This document shows positions 30,790-40,002 of a stretch of 64,000 nt of DNA, piece after piece. Location: NCBI RefSeq assembly GCF_900104805.1, contig NZ_LT629751.1, positions 3,205,001 through 3,269,000 on the forward strand, written 5' to 3'. This DNA is from Pseudomonas oryzae (GTDB taxonomy: Bacteria > Pseudomonadota > Gammaproteobacteria > Pseudomonadales > Pseudomonadaceae). Position 1 is the first letter of the stretch. Each line of letters starts with the position of its first letter. The notes beneath the pieces were generated by a model. It was not told where the DNA came from. It was given only the letters and a program-made list of their open reading frames with translations, and did no database searches. The position numbers and the translations under genes were made by a program.

Positions 30790-32133
30790 ATGATCCGCTC
30801 CCTTAGCTTCAAACTGGGCGCCATCGCCCTGCTTATCCTGCTGCTGAGCATTCCCCTGCTGATGATCGGCGGCCTGGTCGCCGAGCGCCAGGCGCTGCGC
30901 GATGGCGTGGTGGATGACATCGCCCGCTCGTCCAGCCACGCGCAGCAGCTTACCGGCCCGCTGCTGGTGGTGCCCTACCGCAAGCTGGTGCGCAACTGGA
31001 ACACCCACCCGGTGAGCGGCGAACGCCGGCTGGAGGAGCGCGAACAGCGCGGCCGCCTGTACTTCCTTCCTGAACGCTTCGCCCTCGACGGCGACCTCAG
31101 CACCGAGCTGCGCTCGCGCGGCATCTACCAGGCGCGCCTGTACCGCAGCAGCAACCGTATCAGCGGCCACTTCGCCCTGCCCGCGCAACTCGGCATCGCC
31201 GAGGACTTCGCCGACTACCGCTTCGACGCGCCGTTCCTCGCCGTCGGCATCAGCGACATCCGCGGCATCGGCAATGCCCTGCAGCTGCGTCTGGGCGGAC
31301 AGACCGTCGCCTTCCAGCCGGGCTCGGCCGAGCCACTGCTTGGCGCCGGCGTGCACGCGCCGCTGGCCGCCCTCGACGCCAGCCGGGCGCAGCGCCTGGA
31401 GTTCGCCTTCGAGCTCGAGCTGCAGGGCACCGGCCAACTCGCCATCACCCCGGTCGGCCGCGAGAGCCAGGTCGCGCTGCGCGCCGACTGGCCGCATCCG
31501 CGCTTCGTCGGCGACTACCTGCCGGTCGAGCGCGAGGTGCGCGGCGACGGCTTCGCCGCGCGCTGGCAGACCAGCTTCTTCGCCACCAACCTGGAGGAAA
31601 CGCTGCAGCGCTGCACCGACGGCCACGGCTGCGAGACCTTCAACGCCCGCCACTTCGGCGTCAGCCTGATCGACCCGGTGGACCAGTACCTGAAGAGCGA
31701 GCGCGCGATCAAGTACGCCCTGCTGTTCATCGTCCTCACCTTCGCCGGCTTCTTCCTCTGCGAGGTGCTCGGCCGCCTGGCGGTGCATCCGGTGCAGTAC
31801 GGCCTGGTCGGTCTGGCGCTGGCGCTGTTCTACCTGCTGCTGCTGTCGCTCGCCGAACACCTGGCTTTCGCCCTCGCCTACCTGCTGGCAGCCGGCGCCT
31901 GCGTGACGCTGATCGGCGTGTACGCCGGCTGCATCCTGCACAGCGCCCGGCGCGGTGCCGGCTTCGCGGTCGCCCTCGGCGGGCTATACGCGATGCTCTA
32001 CGCCCTGCTCGGTGCCGAGGACTACGCCCTGCTGATGGGCTCGCTGCTGGTGTTCGCCCTGCTCGCCGCCTTCATGCTGCTGACCCGCAAGCTGGACTGG
32101 TACGCCGTCGGCAAGCCGGCCAGCGCCCTGTGA
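30790..32133 (+). CDS. creD: Inner-membrane protein CreD
   Basis: A 447-residue member of the CreD family, the main target of CreBC. One N-terminal helix (residues 7-30) is followed by a large periplasmic domain with LTGPLLVVPYRKLV. At least five C-terminal helices follow (from about 310), including the family pattern SERAIKYALLFIVLTF. The molecular role is not established. The repeat at 30706-30721 is the likely control site. Confidence 0.92.
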   Translation: MIRSLSFKLGAIALLILLLSIPLLMIGGLVAERQALRDGVVDDIARSSSHAQQLTGPLLVVPYRKLVRNWNTHPVSGERRLEEREQRGRLYFLPERFALDGDLSTELRSRGIYQARLYRSSNRISGHFALPAQLGIAEDFADYRFDAPFLAVGISDIRGIGNALQLRLGGQTVAFQPGSAEPLLGAGVHAPLAALDASRAQRLEFAFELELQGTGQLAITPVGRESQVALRADWPHPRFVGDYLPVEREVRGDGFAARWQTSFFATNLEETLQRCTDGHGCETFNARHFGVSLIDPVDQYLKSERAIKYALLFIVLTFAGFFLCEVLGRLAVHPVQYGLVGLALALFYLLLLSLAEHLAFALAYLLAAGACVTLIGVYAGCILHSARRGAGFAVALGGLYAMLYALLGAEDYALLMGSLLVFALLAAFMLLTRKLDWYAVGKPASAL

Positions 32134-32153
32134 GCCGCGGGGAGAAGCCGACG

Positions 32154-32456
32154 ATGCGTATCCTGCTGCAGTTTTCCGCCTGTTTCGCCCTCGGCCTGGT
32201 GCTGGCCGCCGTGCTGCTGGTCGTCCTGCTGCTGCTCGGCCAGTTCGAGCTGATCAGGGCCTTGCTGCTCACCGGCAAGCCGCTGGCCGGCCTCGGCCTG
32301 CTGCTGTTGCCGGACGCCTTCTGGGACGCGCTGACCGGGGTGGCGAATGCCGCCCGCAACCCCTCGGTGCGCTCCTTCCTCGAGCTGTGCACCGCCCTGG
32401 CGCAGCTCGCCCTGCTGGCGGCGGCGGGGCTGTTCCGCCTGTGGTACCGGCGATGA
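32154..32456 (+). CDS. Small two- to three-helix membrane protein downstream of creD
   Basis: A 100-residue hydrophobic protein with helices near 5-28, 32-50 and 78-95, and no recognised domain. ATG 32154 is chosen because GGGGAG lies nine bases upstream; a GTG at 32130 overlapping the creD stop is possible. Its location suggests co-expression with creD. Function unknown. Confidence 0.65.
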   Translation: MRILLQFSACFALGLVLAAVLLVVLLLLGQFELIRALLLTGKPLAGLGLLLLPDAFWDALTGVANAARNPSVRSFLELCTALAQLALLAAAGLFRLWYRR

Positions 32457-32518
32457 GCGGCCTGCGCGAGGAGGCGCGCTGGGCCGCACGCCTGGCCCGG
32501 CGGCTCGCCGGGCTGTTG

Positions 32519-32548
32519 CCGCCGCCCGGCGCAGGGAGCCGGCGGCGG
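32519..32548. terminator. GC-rich hairpin between convergent genes
   Basis: CCGCCGCCCGGC (32519-32530) pairs with GCCGGCGGCGG (32538-32548) with one bulged base and a 7-base loop. It lies between the small membrane protein gene and the lipoprotein gene. Confidence 0.55.
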
Positions 32549-32563
32549 CGCGGGAGGGCTGGG

Positions 32564-32824
32564 TTACTTGAGGCCCTTGCCGGAGAAGATCAGCACCTTG
32601 TCGTTGCCGAACTGGATGCTGACGAAGGGGCCCTGCGTCTCGTTGCCCCAGGAGCAGCTGGTGAAGCCGAGGGCGCCGGCGCACTCGGTGGGTTGGCCGA
32701 GCAGCTGCTCGACCTCGGCCTTGGTCATGCCGGCGCGGATCTTGGAGAAGTTTTCCTGATTGACCTTGTTGCAGGCAGCCAGCAACAGGCAGACACCGAT
32801 CAGGGCGGCGGCGCGGAACGACAT
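32564..32824 (-). CDS. Small BamE/SmpA-like lipoprotein
   Basis: An 86-residue lipoprotein: a signal helix ending in the lipobox LLAAC (Cys18), then FSKIRAGMTKAEVEQLLGQP. That segment is the helix-turn signature shared by BamE/SmpA-like and DUF3862 proteins. A strand pair with two more cysteines (ECAGALGFTSCSW) follows. AGGAG lies seven bases before ATG 32824. It is probably anchored in the outer membrane. The client is unknown; it is too divergent to call BamE. Confidence 0.8.
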   Translation of the reverse strand: MSFRAAALIGVCLLLAACNKVNQENFSKIRAGMTKAEVEQLLGQPTECAGALGFTSCSWGNETQGPFVSIQFGNDKVLIFSGKGLK

Positions 32825-32896
32825 GGACGAACTCCTGTGCACGAATGAGCGGCGCAGCTTGCCACAGGGCGCGGCAGGCGCACTGTCGATTGGACG

Positions 32897-33499
32897 TCAG
32901 AAGCGCGAGCCGGGTTCCGCGAGGAAGGCGCACTCCGCGGCCGTCGAGGTGCGCCCGAGGATGGCGTTGCGGTGCGGGAAACGGCCGAAGCGGGCGATCA
33001 CCGCATGGTGGCGCTCGGCGTAGACGAGAAAGTCGGCGAACAGCGTGCGCTCACCCTCCGCGGCCTGTTCGTGCAGGACGCGGAAGCGGCGCACTGCCTC
33101 GTCCTGCAGGGCGAGATCCTCGGCGTGCTCGAGCACCAGGTAGACGAACACCTGGCGGATCGCCGGCAGGGTCGCCTCGCGCCCGGCGGCCAGGCCGTCC
33201 AGCGCCAGCGTGCGGGCGCGCGCGTCGCCGGCGAAGGCGCGCGGCGTGTCGCGATGGATCATCCGCGGCAGCTGGTCGAGCAGCAAGAGCAGCGCCAGCC
33301 AGCCGTCGCGCGTATCGGCCCAGTCGCCCAGACCGCCGTCCAGTGCCGCGCAAACGAGAACGCCGAAGCGCTCGCGCGCTTCGGCGTCCTGCTGGGCCCG
33401 CTTGGCGAACCACAGGCCGTGCTTGTCCGCCGCCACCGCGGCAGCCTCGCTCGCGGGGCCGAACCACCAGTCGAGCAACGGCTGCCAGGGCGCGGCCAC
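32897..33499 (-). CDS. DUF924 family protein
   Basis: A 200-residue all-helical protein of the DUF924 family. Signatures are LLLLDQLPRMIHRDTPRAFAGD and the C-terminal FGRFPHRNAILGRTSTAAE. The TPR-like fold has a conserved His/Arg/Asp surface, but no activity is established. It starts at GTG 33499, two bases after the fbp stop, so it is likely co-transcribed with fbp. Confidence 0.87.
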   Translation of the reverse strand: MAAPWQPLLDWWFGPASEAAAVAADKHGLWFAKRAQQDAEARERFGVLVCAALDGGLGDWADTRDGWLALLLLLDQLPRMIHRDTPRAFAGDARARTLALDGLAAGREATLPAIRQVFVYLVLEHAEDLALQDEAVRRFRVLHEQAAEGERTLFADFLVYAERHHAVIARFGRFPHRNAILGRTSTAAECAFLAEPGSRF

Positions 33500-33501
33500 G
33501 A

Positions 33502-34509
33502 TCAGGCCTGGTGGTAGCCGGTGATGCGCTCGACCTCTTCCCTCGAGCCGAGGAACACCGGCACGCGCTGGTGCAGCGAGGTCGGCTGGACGTCGAGGAT
33601 GCGCTGGGTGCCGGTGGTGGCGGCGCCGCCGGCCTGCTCGATGATCATCGACATCGGGTTGGCCTCGTACATCAGGCGCAGCTTGCCGGCCTTGTCCGGC
33701 TCGCGGGCGTCACGCGGGTACATGAAGATGCCGCCGCGGGTGAGGATACGGTGCACGTCGGCGACCATCGAGGCGATCCAGCGCATGTTGTAGTTCTTGC
33801 CCAGCGGGCCTTCCTTGCCGGCCAGCAGCTCGCCGACGTAGCGCTGCACCGGGGCTTCCCAGTGGCGCTGGTTGGACATGTTGATGGCGAACTCGGCGGT
33901 GCTCTGCGGCACGCGGATGTCGTCGTGGGTGAGCACGAAGCTGCCCAGCTCGCGGTCGAGGGTGAAGCCCTTGACGCCGTTGCCGAGGGTCAGCATCAGC
34001 ATGGTCTGCGGGCCGTAGATGGCGTAGCCGGCGGCGACCTGACGGGTACCCGGCTGGAGGAAGGCGTCCTCGCCGAGGTCGCAGCTGTTGTCGCATTCGT
34101 CCGGGCAGCGCAGCACCGAGAAGATGGTGCCGACCGAGACGTTGACGTCGATGTTGGAGGAGCCGTCGAGCGGGTCGAACACCAGCAGGTAGGCGCCCTT
34201 CGGATAATGGCCGGGGATCTGGTAGGCGTGGTCCATCTCCTCGGAAGCCATGCCGGCCAGGTGGCCGCCCCACTCGTTGGCCTCGAGGAGGATCTCGTTG
34301 GACAGCACGTCGAGCTTCTTCTGCACCTCGCCCTGCACGTTCTCGCTGCCGGCGCTGCCCAGCACGCCGCCCAGCGCACCCTTGGACACCGCGTGGCTGA
34401 TTTCCTTGCAGGCACGCGCCACCACCTCGATGAGGAAACGCAGGTCGGCCGGGGTATGGTTGCTGCGGGTCTCTTCGATCAGATAGCGACTGAGAGTAAC
34501 GCGGGACAT
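33502..34509 (-). CDS. fbp: Fructose-1,6-bisphosphatase class 1
   Basis: Gluconeogenic phosphatase of 335 residues. The metal-binding motif [12 protein letters not shown] is present, along with substrate motifs [18 protein letters not shown] and GGIFMYPRD. The start at ATG 34509 gives [15 protein letters not shown], the normal N-terminus; a longer open frame upstream is not credible. A -10-like TAAAAT on this strand lies at 34547-34552. Confidence 0.96.
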   Translation of the reverse strand: MSRVTLSRYLIEETRSNHTPADLRFLIEVVARACKEISHAVSKGALGGVLGSAGSENVQGEVQKKLDVLSNEILLEANEWGGHLAGMASEEMDHAYQIPGHYPKGAYLLVFDPLDGSSNIDVNVSVGTIFSVLRCPDECDNSCDLGEDAFLQPGTRQVAAGYAIYGPQTMLMLTLGNGVKGFTLDRELGSFVLTHDDIRVPQSTAEFAINMSNQRHWEAPVQRYVGELLAGKEGPLGKNYNMRWIASMVADVHRILTRGGIFMYPRDAREPDKAGKLRLMYEANPMSMIIEQAGGAATTGTQRILDVQPTSLHQRVPVFLGSREEVERITGYHQA

Positions 34510-34701
34510 GGAGGGCTCCGGGGTGGGGCAGGTGAAAAATGACCGCATTTTACTCCGTCCCGCCCCGCCGCGCCTCCTGCCTTGCGTCATTCCGGCAGCG
34601 CACAGGCGACCGGCTGGCGAAAAATCCGACAAAAACTGCTGCGCGCGCGGCGCCGGCTCCTTATCATCGCGCCCCCGCCCCCACATGCCCGCCCCGACCG
34701 A

Positions 34702-35112
34702 ATGACCAAGCTCATACATGGCTACGGCGCCGACCCCGAGCGCCTGGAAACCTGGCTCAAGTTCACCGGCAACCCGATGTGCCTCGACTGCAGCGCCACC
34801 TGCTGCAGCCTGCCGGTGGAGGTGCGCCTCAAGGACCTGATCCGCCTCGGCGTGATCGACGAATTCGAGGCGGAGGAGCCGGCCAAGCAGATCGCCAAGC
34901 GGCTGATGAAGGAGGGCATCGTCGGCCGTTTCAACCAGAAGTCGGGGATCTTCACCCTGGAGCAGCACTCCAGCGGCGACTGCCTGTACCTGGACCAGAA
35001 GACCCGCCTGTGCACGGTGTACGCCAACCGCCCGGACACCTGCCGCAACCACCCGCGCATCGGCCCCAAGCCGGGCTACTGCGCCTGGCGGCCCAAGCTG
35101 CAGCGCCGCTGA
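34702..35112 (+). CDS. YkgJ-family cysteine-cluster protein
   Basis: A 136-residue protein with the YkgJ (zinc- or iron-chelating) cysteine pattern: [15 protein letters not shown] near the N-terminus, CLYLD in the middle, and RPDTCRNHP plus a terminal Cys. Eight conserved cysteines could bind a metal or cluster. It is divergent from fbp. Function unknown. Confidence 0.85.
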   Translation: MTKLIHGYGADPERLETWLKFTGNPMCLDCSATCCSLPVEVRLKDLIRLGVIDEFEAEEPAKQIAKRLMKEGIVGRFNQKSGIFTLEQHSSGDCLYLDQKTRLCTVYANRPDTCRNHPRIGPKPGYCAWRPKLQRR

Positions 35113-35121
35113 AACGCCGAA

Positions 35122-35154
35122 GGGCGCCGCTTGGCGCCCCCTGCCCGGGCAGGG
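35122..35154 (+). terminator. Tandem hairpins after the YkgJ-like gene
   Basis: GGGCGCC (35122-35128) pairs with GGCGCCC (35133-35139). It is followed by the perfect palindrome CCCTGCCCGGGCAGGG (35139-35154). No T-run. They lie ahead of the convergent hpaD gene. Confidence 0.5.
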
Positions 35155-35222
35155 TGGGCTAGCCGCACCGCGGCGTAACCCAGCATGGATGCCGCAGGCA
35201 CCCGACTGGCGCTGCCCTTATC

Positions 35223-36074
35223 TCAATCCAGCGGGAACAGCACGTTGCACTGCCCTGTGCCCGAGCTCTCGAAGTACGGGGTGAGCACCTCGGCGCGGCC
35301 GCGGTAATTCTTCCAGCCGAGCAGGCCGTAGAGCATGGCGGTGTCGTGCATGCCGCCCTCGCCGTCGCAGTCGCGGGCGTACTGCGGCAGCATGTCGAGG
35401 AAGTCGGCGTGGTCGCCACGCTGCCACATTTCCATCACCTTGAGGTCGACCTGCTTGTTGAACGGCCGGCTGATCTTCTGCAGGTGGTCGCTGACCTCGC
35501 GGTTGGGCGCGATGCGGTGCGACAGCGAACCGCTGGCAAGGAAAGCCACGCGGCGGTCGGAAGCCTCCACCGCCTGGCGGATCGACTCGCCCATGGTCTT
35601 CGAGTCCTCCAGATGGGCGTCGTACAGCCAGGCGGCGATCGAGACGATCTTGATGCTCTTGTCGATGCCCATGTAGCGCAGCGGCACCAGGGTGCCGTAC
35701 TGCAGGCCGAGCGACGGCACGTCGCTGTGGCAGCGGGTGAACACGTCGTTGGCGCTGGCGGTGGCGGCGATGGCGTTGCCCAGCTCGGCGTCGCCGACGT
35801 AGTCGTAGGGCAGGTCGCGGATGAAGTGCGGGAACTCGGTGCTGGTGTACAGGCCCGAGCAATCGCTGTTGGCGTTGATGTGGTAGCCGGCGTTGACCAG
35901 CCAGTGGGTGTCGGCGACCACGATGGTGTCGACCGCCAGCTCGCGGACCAGCTCGCCCAGACGACGGTGCCCGGCGATGGCGGCGGCGCGGCAGCCGTGG
36001 TGCGGGCCGGGCTGCTCGGAGATGAACATCGACGGAACGTGGGTGACCTTGGCGGCCAGAACGATCTCACCCAT
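35223..36074 (-). CDS. hpaD: 3,4-dihydroxyphenylacetate 2,3-dioxygenase
   Basis: Class III (LigB-type) extradiol dioxygenase that opens the ring of homoprotocatechuate in the 4-hydroxyphenylacetate pathway. The protein is 283 residues from ATG 36074, exactly the family length. It has the metal-site THVPSMFISEQPGPHHGCR, VADTHWLVNAGYHINA and FLASGSLSHRIAPN. It stands alone here: hpaB and hpaC are 23 kb away, and no hpaE/F/G/H/I genes are in the window. GAGGA precedes the start. Confidence 0.9.
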   Translation of the reverse strand: MGEIVLAAKVTHVPSMFISEQPGPHHGCRAAAIAGHRRLGELVRELAVDTIVVADTHWLVNAGYHINANSDCSGLYTSTEFPHFIRDLPYDYVGDAELGNAIAATASANDVFTRCHSDVPSLGLQYGTLVPLRYMGIDKSIKIVSIAAWLYDAHLEDSKTMGESIRQAVEASDRRVAFLASGSLSHRIAPNREVSDHLQKISRPFNKQVDLKVMEMWQRGDHADFLDMLPQYARDCDGEGGMHDTAMLYGLLGWKNYRGRAEVLTPYFESSGTGQCNVLFPLD

Positions 36075-36216
36075 GGCGGCTTCCTCTTGTTGTGGGCTCG
36101 GGGCAGGCGCCACAGCGGCGCCGGATGAGTCCAGTATCCGCACCCGCCCTGGGGATAACATTGCCGCTGGCGGCAAAAGACTAGCCTTTACGCGCAACTC
36201 ACTGCATCCAGAGGCT

Positions 36217-36262
36217 AGGCGTAGGATGGGTAATCGCGGCGCGAGTTACCCACCCTACGCCT
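36217..36262. repeat. Dispersed palindromic repeat, copy 2 (loop TCGCGGCGCGAG)
   Basis: A 17-base arm containing GCGTAGGATGGGTAA (36219-36233) pairs with TTACCCACCCTACGC (36246-36260) with one mismatch. The 12-base loop nearly matches the copies at 7051-7062 and 45645-45656. It lies upstream of hpaD, between it and the AraC gene. Confidence 0.75.
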
Positions 36263-36302
36263 GAGCATCGGTAGAAGATCCAGCATGTGAGCGAACCGGT
36301 GG

Positions 36303-36365
36303 CCTGTAGGGGCGAATTCATTCGCCAAAAAGTCCCGTAAAGGCGAATGAATTCGCCCCTACAGG
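36303..36365. repeat. Perfect 24-bp inverted repeat overlapping the end of the AraC gene
   Basis: Arms 36303-36326 and 36342-36365 are perfectly complementary over 24 bases (core GGCGAATGAATTCGCC), separated by 15 bases. The distal arm contains the stop codon and last codons of the AraC-family gene. It is among the longest perfect palindromes seen in the window and is AT-richer than its surroundings. Confidence 0.85.
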
Positions 36366-37402
36366 GGACCGGCACCTTCGCCAGTCGCCGGGCGCAGCCG
36401 CGCCCGGTAGCGGCTCGGCGTCTCGCCGGTCCAGCGCTTGAAGGCGCGGTTGAAGTGGCTGGGCTCGGAGAAGCCGAGCGAATAGGCCAGCGCGCTGAAC
36501 GGCTGCTGCGACTGCTGCACGTAGCGGCGCGCCAGGGTGGCGCGCACCTCGTCGAGGATCCCGCTGAACGAAGTGCCCTGGCGCGCCAGGCGGTACTGCA
36601 GGGTGCGTGGACTACTGCCCAGCTCGGCGGCCACCGTCTCGAGGGTCGGCGTGCCGCCGGGCAGCAGTTCGAGCAGGCGCGCGCGCACCTGCAGCGCCGG
36701 GTTGAGCAACTGGTGGCGGGCCAGGTACTCGGCCACCAGGCGGTCGTTCTGCCGCGCCAGCTCGGGGTTGCCGGTGGGCAGCGGGCGCTGCAGCTCGGCG
36801 GCGTCGAGCAGCAGGCTGTTGTCGGCCGCGGCGAACTGCACCGGCGCGGCGAAGTGCGCGCGCCACGGGTCGGGGTCGGCCGGCGCCGCGCGCATCAGGT
36901 TGACCGCGCGCGGGGCGAAGCCCGGCCCGCGCATGTCCTGCAGCAGCTTGCTCACCGCGCCGAGGAAGTAGTCCACCCCCTCCGGGGCGATCTGTGGCTG
37001 GCCGTCGATCTCCTGCACCAGCATGCGGAAACGCAAGGCGTCGCCCTCGGCCTCCAGGCTGAGGTCGGCGCCGTCGTTGAGCAGCGCGGCGAAGCGCACC
37101 ATGCGCTCCAGCGCCTCCAGCAGCGTGCTGCTCGCCCACAGCGAAAAGCCGAGAGCGTGGAAGGTGGTCGGGCAAACGAAGCGCGCGGCGTGCAGGCCGA
37201 TGTCGGCGTGGCCGGTGCGCGCCACCGCCAGCGGCCAGAAGCGCCGCGTCACGGCCGAGGAGAAACGCGCCTCCTGGGCGTACTTGGCCGCCGGATCGGC
37301 GCCGGCCTCGGCCAGCAGCGCGTCGGCGTCCAGGCCGAGGGCCTCGAGGGTACGGGTCACCGCCGCCAGCCAGCCGGCCACCACCGAGGATGTCTGTGTC
37401 AT
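36359..37402 (-). CDS. AraC-family transcriptional regulator with arabinose-binding-type sensor
   Basis: A 347-residue regulator. The N-terminal two thirds match the AraC N-terminal sensor of OruR/ArgR-like type (ALGFSLWASSTLLEALERM). The C-terminal 100 residues hold the double helix-turn-helix, with ETVAAELGSSPRTLQYRLARQG and AYSLGFSEPSHFNRAFKRWTGETPSRYR. The last codons and stop lie inside a palindromic repeat, so the C-terminus (GEGAGPL) may be repeat-derived. It is adjacent to hpaD, but control of hpaD is only a guess. Confidence 0.9.
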   Translation of the reverse strand: MTQTSSVVAGWLAAVTRTLEALGLDADALLAEAGADPAAKYAQEARFSSAVTRRFWPLAVARTGHADIGLHAARFVCPTTFHALGFSLWASSTLLEALERMVRFAALLNDGADLSLEAEGDALRFRMLVQEIDGQPQIAPEGVDYFLGAVSKLLQDMRGPGFAPRAVNLMRAAPADPDPWRAHFAAPVQFAAADNSLLLDAAELQRPLPTGNPELARQNDRLVAEYLARHQLLNPALQVRARLLELLPGGTPTLETVAAELGSSPRTLQYRLARQGTSFSGILDEVRATLARRYVQQSQQPFSALAYSLGFSEPSHFNRAFKRWTGETPSRYRARLRPATGEGAGPL

Positions 37403-37484
37403 GCCATGCTCCGTGTCGGGGAGTCGCCATCTTGCCGGCGCCCGCCAGCGGGCGTCCTGCGCTGGATCATGCCGCCGGCCAGGC

Positions 37485-38297
37485 TCAGCCCGCCAGTAGC
37501 GTCGCGCCCCACAGCAGCAGCGCGACGCCGCCCAGCCGGCCCAGCCAGGGCCCGGCCGGCAGCAGCTTCTCGACCAGCACCCAGAGGCTGAGACCGACGA
37601 TCCAGTACAGGTTCATCAGCCCGCCGACGAACAGCAGCGCCATCAGCAGCCAGCAGCAGCCCAGGCAGTAGCTGCCGTGGGCCATGCCCAGCCACAGGCT
37701 GCCGCGCCGGCGCTGGCGGGTCAGCAGCTCCAGCGGCGAGCGGCAGTGGCGCAGGCAGGCACTCTTCAGCGGTGCCAGCTGCCAGGCGCCGGCGACCAGC
37801 AGCAGGCCCCCGGACAGCACGGCCTGCTGGCTGCGCAGCAGCGGGTCGAGCAGCTGCAGGCTGCCCAGCCACCACTGTGCGGCGGTGGCCAGCAGGCTGA
37901 ACGCACCCCAGGCCAGCAGGTAGCCGGCGGCGAAACCGGCCGCCGCGCCGTAGGGCGGACGCTGCGGGCGCATCCGCCGGTTGAGCGCGGCGACCAGCAG
38001 GATCACCGGCGCGGCGCTGGGCAGCATCATCGCCAGCATCATGCTCCACCACATGGCGAACATCAGCAGCGCGTAGCGCCAGCCCCACGCCGGCGCCGCC
38101 ATGCCGTGCATACCGGCCATCTCGTCCATGTCTTTCATGCCATCCATGCCCGGCATCGCCCCCGCGTCCGCCGGCCCGGCCAGCGGCAGGTGCATGCCGG
38201 CGCCGGCGAGCAGCCAGCCCCAGGCCAGCGCCAGCACCACGGCCAGCGCCGCCAGCGACAGCCAGCGGTCGCGGCGCAGCAGCGCCTCCAGGCTCAC
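37485..38297 (-). CDS. DUF2182 metal-binding-type integral membrane protein
   Basis: A 270-residue protein with about seven helices. A Met/His-rich luminal stretch at roughly residues 47-65 (MPGMDGMKDMDEMAGMHGM) looks like a copper- or other soft-metal-binding loop. The C-terminal AHGSYCLGCCWLLMALLFVGG is the DUF2182 signature. It starts at GTG 38297, overlapping the DUF1326 stop by four bases. The substrate is unknown. Confidence 0.85.
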   Translation of the reverse strand: MSLEALLRRDRWLSLAALAVVLALAWGWLLAGAGMHLPLAGPADAGAMPGMDGMKDMDEMAGMHGMAAPAWGWRYALLMFAMWWSMMLAMMLPSAAPVILLVAALNRRMRPQRPPYGAAAGFAAGYLLAWGAFSLLATAAQWWLGSLQLLDPLLRSQQAVLSGGLLLVAGAWQLAPLKSACLRHCRSPLELLTRQRRRGSLWLGMAHGSYCLGCCWLLMALLFVGGLMNLYWIVGLSLWVLVEKLLPAGPWLGRLGGVALLLWGATLLAG

Positions 38298-38941
38298 GGC
38301 CGGCTGCCGTGCACCACGCCGTCGCGCGAGTGGCGCAGCAGGTTGAACTGCCCGTAGGTGTCGGCGAGATCGAGGCGGATGGCGCCGGTCGCCGTGGTGG
38401 TAGCGCTGCCGATCTCGGCCAGCTCGAACTCGATGCCGTTGGGAATGTCGATGCGCACGCGGTGCTCGTCGCCGGTGGCCGGGCTGACGATCGGCCGGCC
38501 CACCGACTCCAGCACGCCGGGAATGCTGACCCGGGCCCGCCGCGCGTCGATGTCGACCGTGCAGCCGATGGGCAGGAACAGCGGCTCGTGCACGCGGTCG
38601 CACATCGCGTGGAACACCCACCAGTGGGTGGCGCCCGCGCTGGTTTCCTCGCCGTGCAGGATCTTCACCAGCGCCTCGCGCTGGGCGGCGTCGGCCGAGG
38701 CGTCGACGATGGCCTGCATCTCGCCGCAGCCCTCGAAGATCGGCCCCGGCCAGGCGTACAGCAGCGCGGCGCGCAGGCCGGCAAGATCGGTGGCGCCGAA
38801 ATGCCCGCGATCGATGCGCACCACCTCGAAACCGCGGCAATAGCCCTGGCTGGGCAGGCCTTCGAACTGACAGGGACAGGCATGGATGCAACTGCAACTG
38901 CCGAACTCCACCCCTTCCACATACCAATCGACGGCGCTCAT
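38294..38941 (-). CDS. DUF1326 protein
   Basis: A 215-residue soluble protein starting MSAVDWYVEGVEFGSCSC. An N-terminal cysteine cluster (CSCIHACPCQFEG) and a later conserved Cys suggest metal or redox function. GAGGAGG precedes the ATG. It overlaps the DUF2182 gene as GTGA, and the pairing of these two families implies a joint role. Confidence 0.85.
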   Translation of the reverse strand: MSAVDWYVEGVEFGSCSCIHACPCQFEGLPSQGYCRGFEVVRIDRGHFGATDLAGLRAALLYAWPGPIFEGCGEMQAIVDASADAAQREALVKILHGEETSAGATHWWVFHAMCDRVHEPLFLPIGCTVDIDARRARVSIPGVLESVGRPIVSPATGDEHRVRIDIPNGIEFELAEIGSATTTATGAIRLDLADTYGQFNLLRHSRDGVVHGSRP

Positions 38942-39066
38942 GGCAGACCTCCTCGCGCAGCGCTACCCCCGGCCGGCGCGCGCCGGTCAGCGCAAGTGTT
39001 GCCCCTCGCTCAGTCTAATCCGCGCACCGCGCCCAGGACCGACCGTTGATCCAGCGCCGCCGGCGC

Positions 39067-40002
39067 TCAGGCCCAGTAGGCGGGATTGTCGAGATCGGCC
39101 GTGTCGCGGGCGAGGATGCGCGGCAGTTCGCTCTTGAGGAACTCGATCCAGGTTCGGATCTTGGCGTCGAGGAAGCGCCGCGACGAATACAGCGCGTACA
39201 GGCTGCGCTCGTGCAGCTGCCAGGCGGGCAGCAGGCGCACCAGGCTGCCGTCGCGCATGGCGTGGGCGGCGACGAAGTTGGGCAGCAGGCAGACGCCCAT
39301 GCCGGCCACCGCCGCCTGCACCATGGCCTCGGAGACGTTGACCTGGAAGCCCTGGCCGGGATCGATCACCTGGCGCGAGCCGTCGCGCTCGAACACCCAG
39401 TCGCCCGGGTACACCGGGTCGACCAGGCTCAGGCAGCGGTGCCCGCGCAGCTCCTCGGGCGTCTGCGGCGTGCCGTGCTGACGCAGATAGGTCGGCGCGG
39501 CGCAGACCACGCTGTAGATCTGGCCGAGGCGCTGGGCGACCAGCTCGGAGTCGGGCAGCCCGCGCGAGTGGGTGATCACCACGTCGTAGCCCTCCTCCAG
39601 CAGGTCGGGATTGCGCTGCGACAGGGCCAGGTCGAGGTTGACCTCGGGATAGACGCGGGCGTACTCGGCGGCCAGCGGCACCATGTAGTGGATGCCCATG
39701 CCGGTGAAGGAGTGCACGCGCAGGCGGCCGCGCGGGGTGATCAGCGCGCCGCTGGCCTCGGCGGCGGCGGCGTCGACCTCGGCGAGGATCTGCCGGCAGC
39801 GCTCCAGATAGCGCTCGCCGACCTCGGTCAGGCGCAGGCGCCGGGTGGTGCGCTGCAACAGACGGGCGCTGAGGCTGCTCTCCAGGTCGGACACCTGGCG
39901 CGACACCTGGGCGGTGGACAGGCCGAGAGCCTGGGCGGCGGCGGTGAAACTGCCACTGTCGATGACCCGCGCGAACACGCGCATCGCCTGCAGTACATCC
40001 AT
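39067..40002 (-). CDS. LysR-family transcriptional regulator
   Basis: A 311-residue LTTR. The N-terminal winged helix (MDVLQAMRVFARVIDSGSF, then AAQALGLSTAQVSRQVSDLE) is followed by a periplasmic-binding-like effector domain (VHSFTGMGIHYMVPLAAEYA; YPGDWVFERDG). It belongs to the CrgA-like group by pattern. The target is not clear; the nearest upstream gene is the small DUF2790 gene on the same strand. Confidence 0.9.
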   Translation of the reverse strand: MDVLQAMRVFARVIDSGSFTAAAQALGLSTAQVSRQVSDLESSLSARLLQRTTRRLRLTEVGERYLERCRQILAEVDAAAAEASGALITPRGRLRVHSFTGMGIHYMVPLAAEYARVYPEVNLDLALSQRNPDLLEEGYDVVITHSRGLPDSELVAQRLGQIYSVVCAAPTYLRQHGTPQTPEELRGHRCLSLVDPVYPGDWVFERDGSRQVIDPGQGFQVNVSEAMVQAAVAGMGVCLLPNFVAAHAMRDGSLVRLLPAWQLHERSLYALYSSRRFLDAKIRTWIEFLKSELPRILARDTADLDNPAYWA

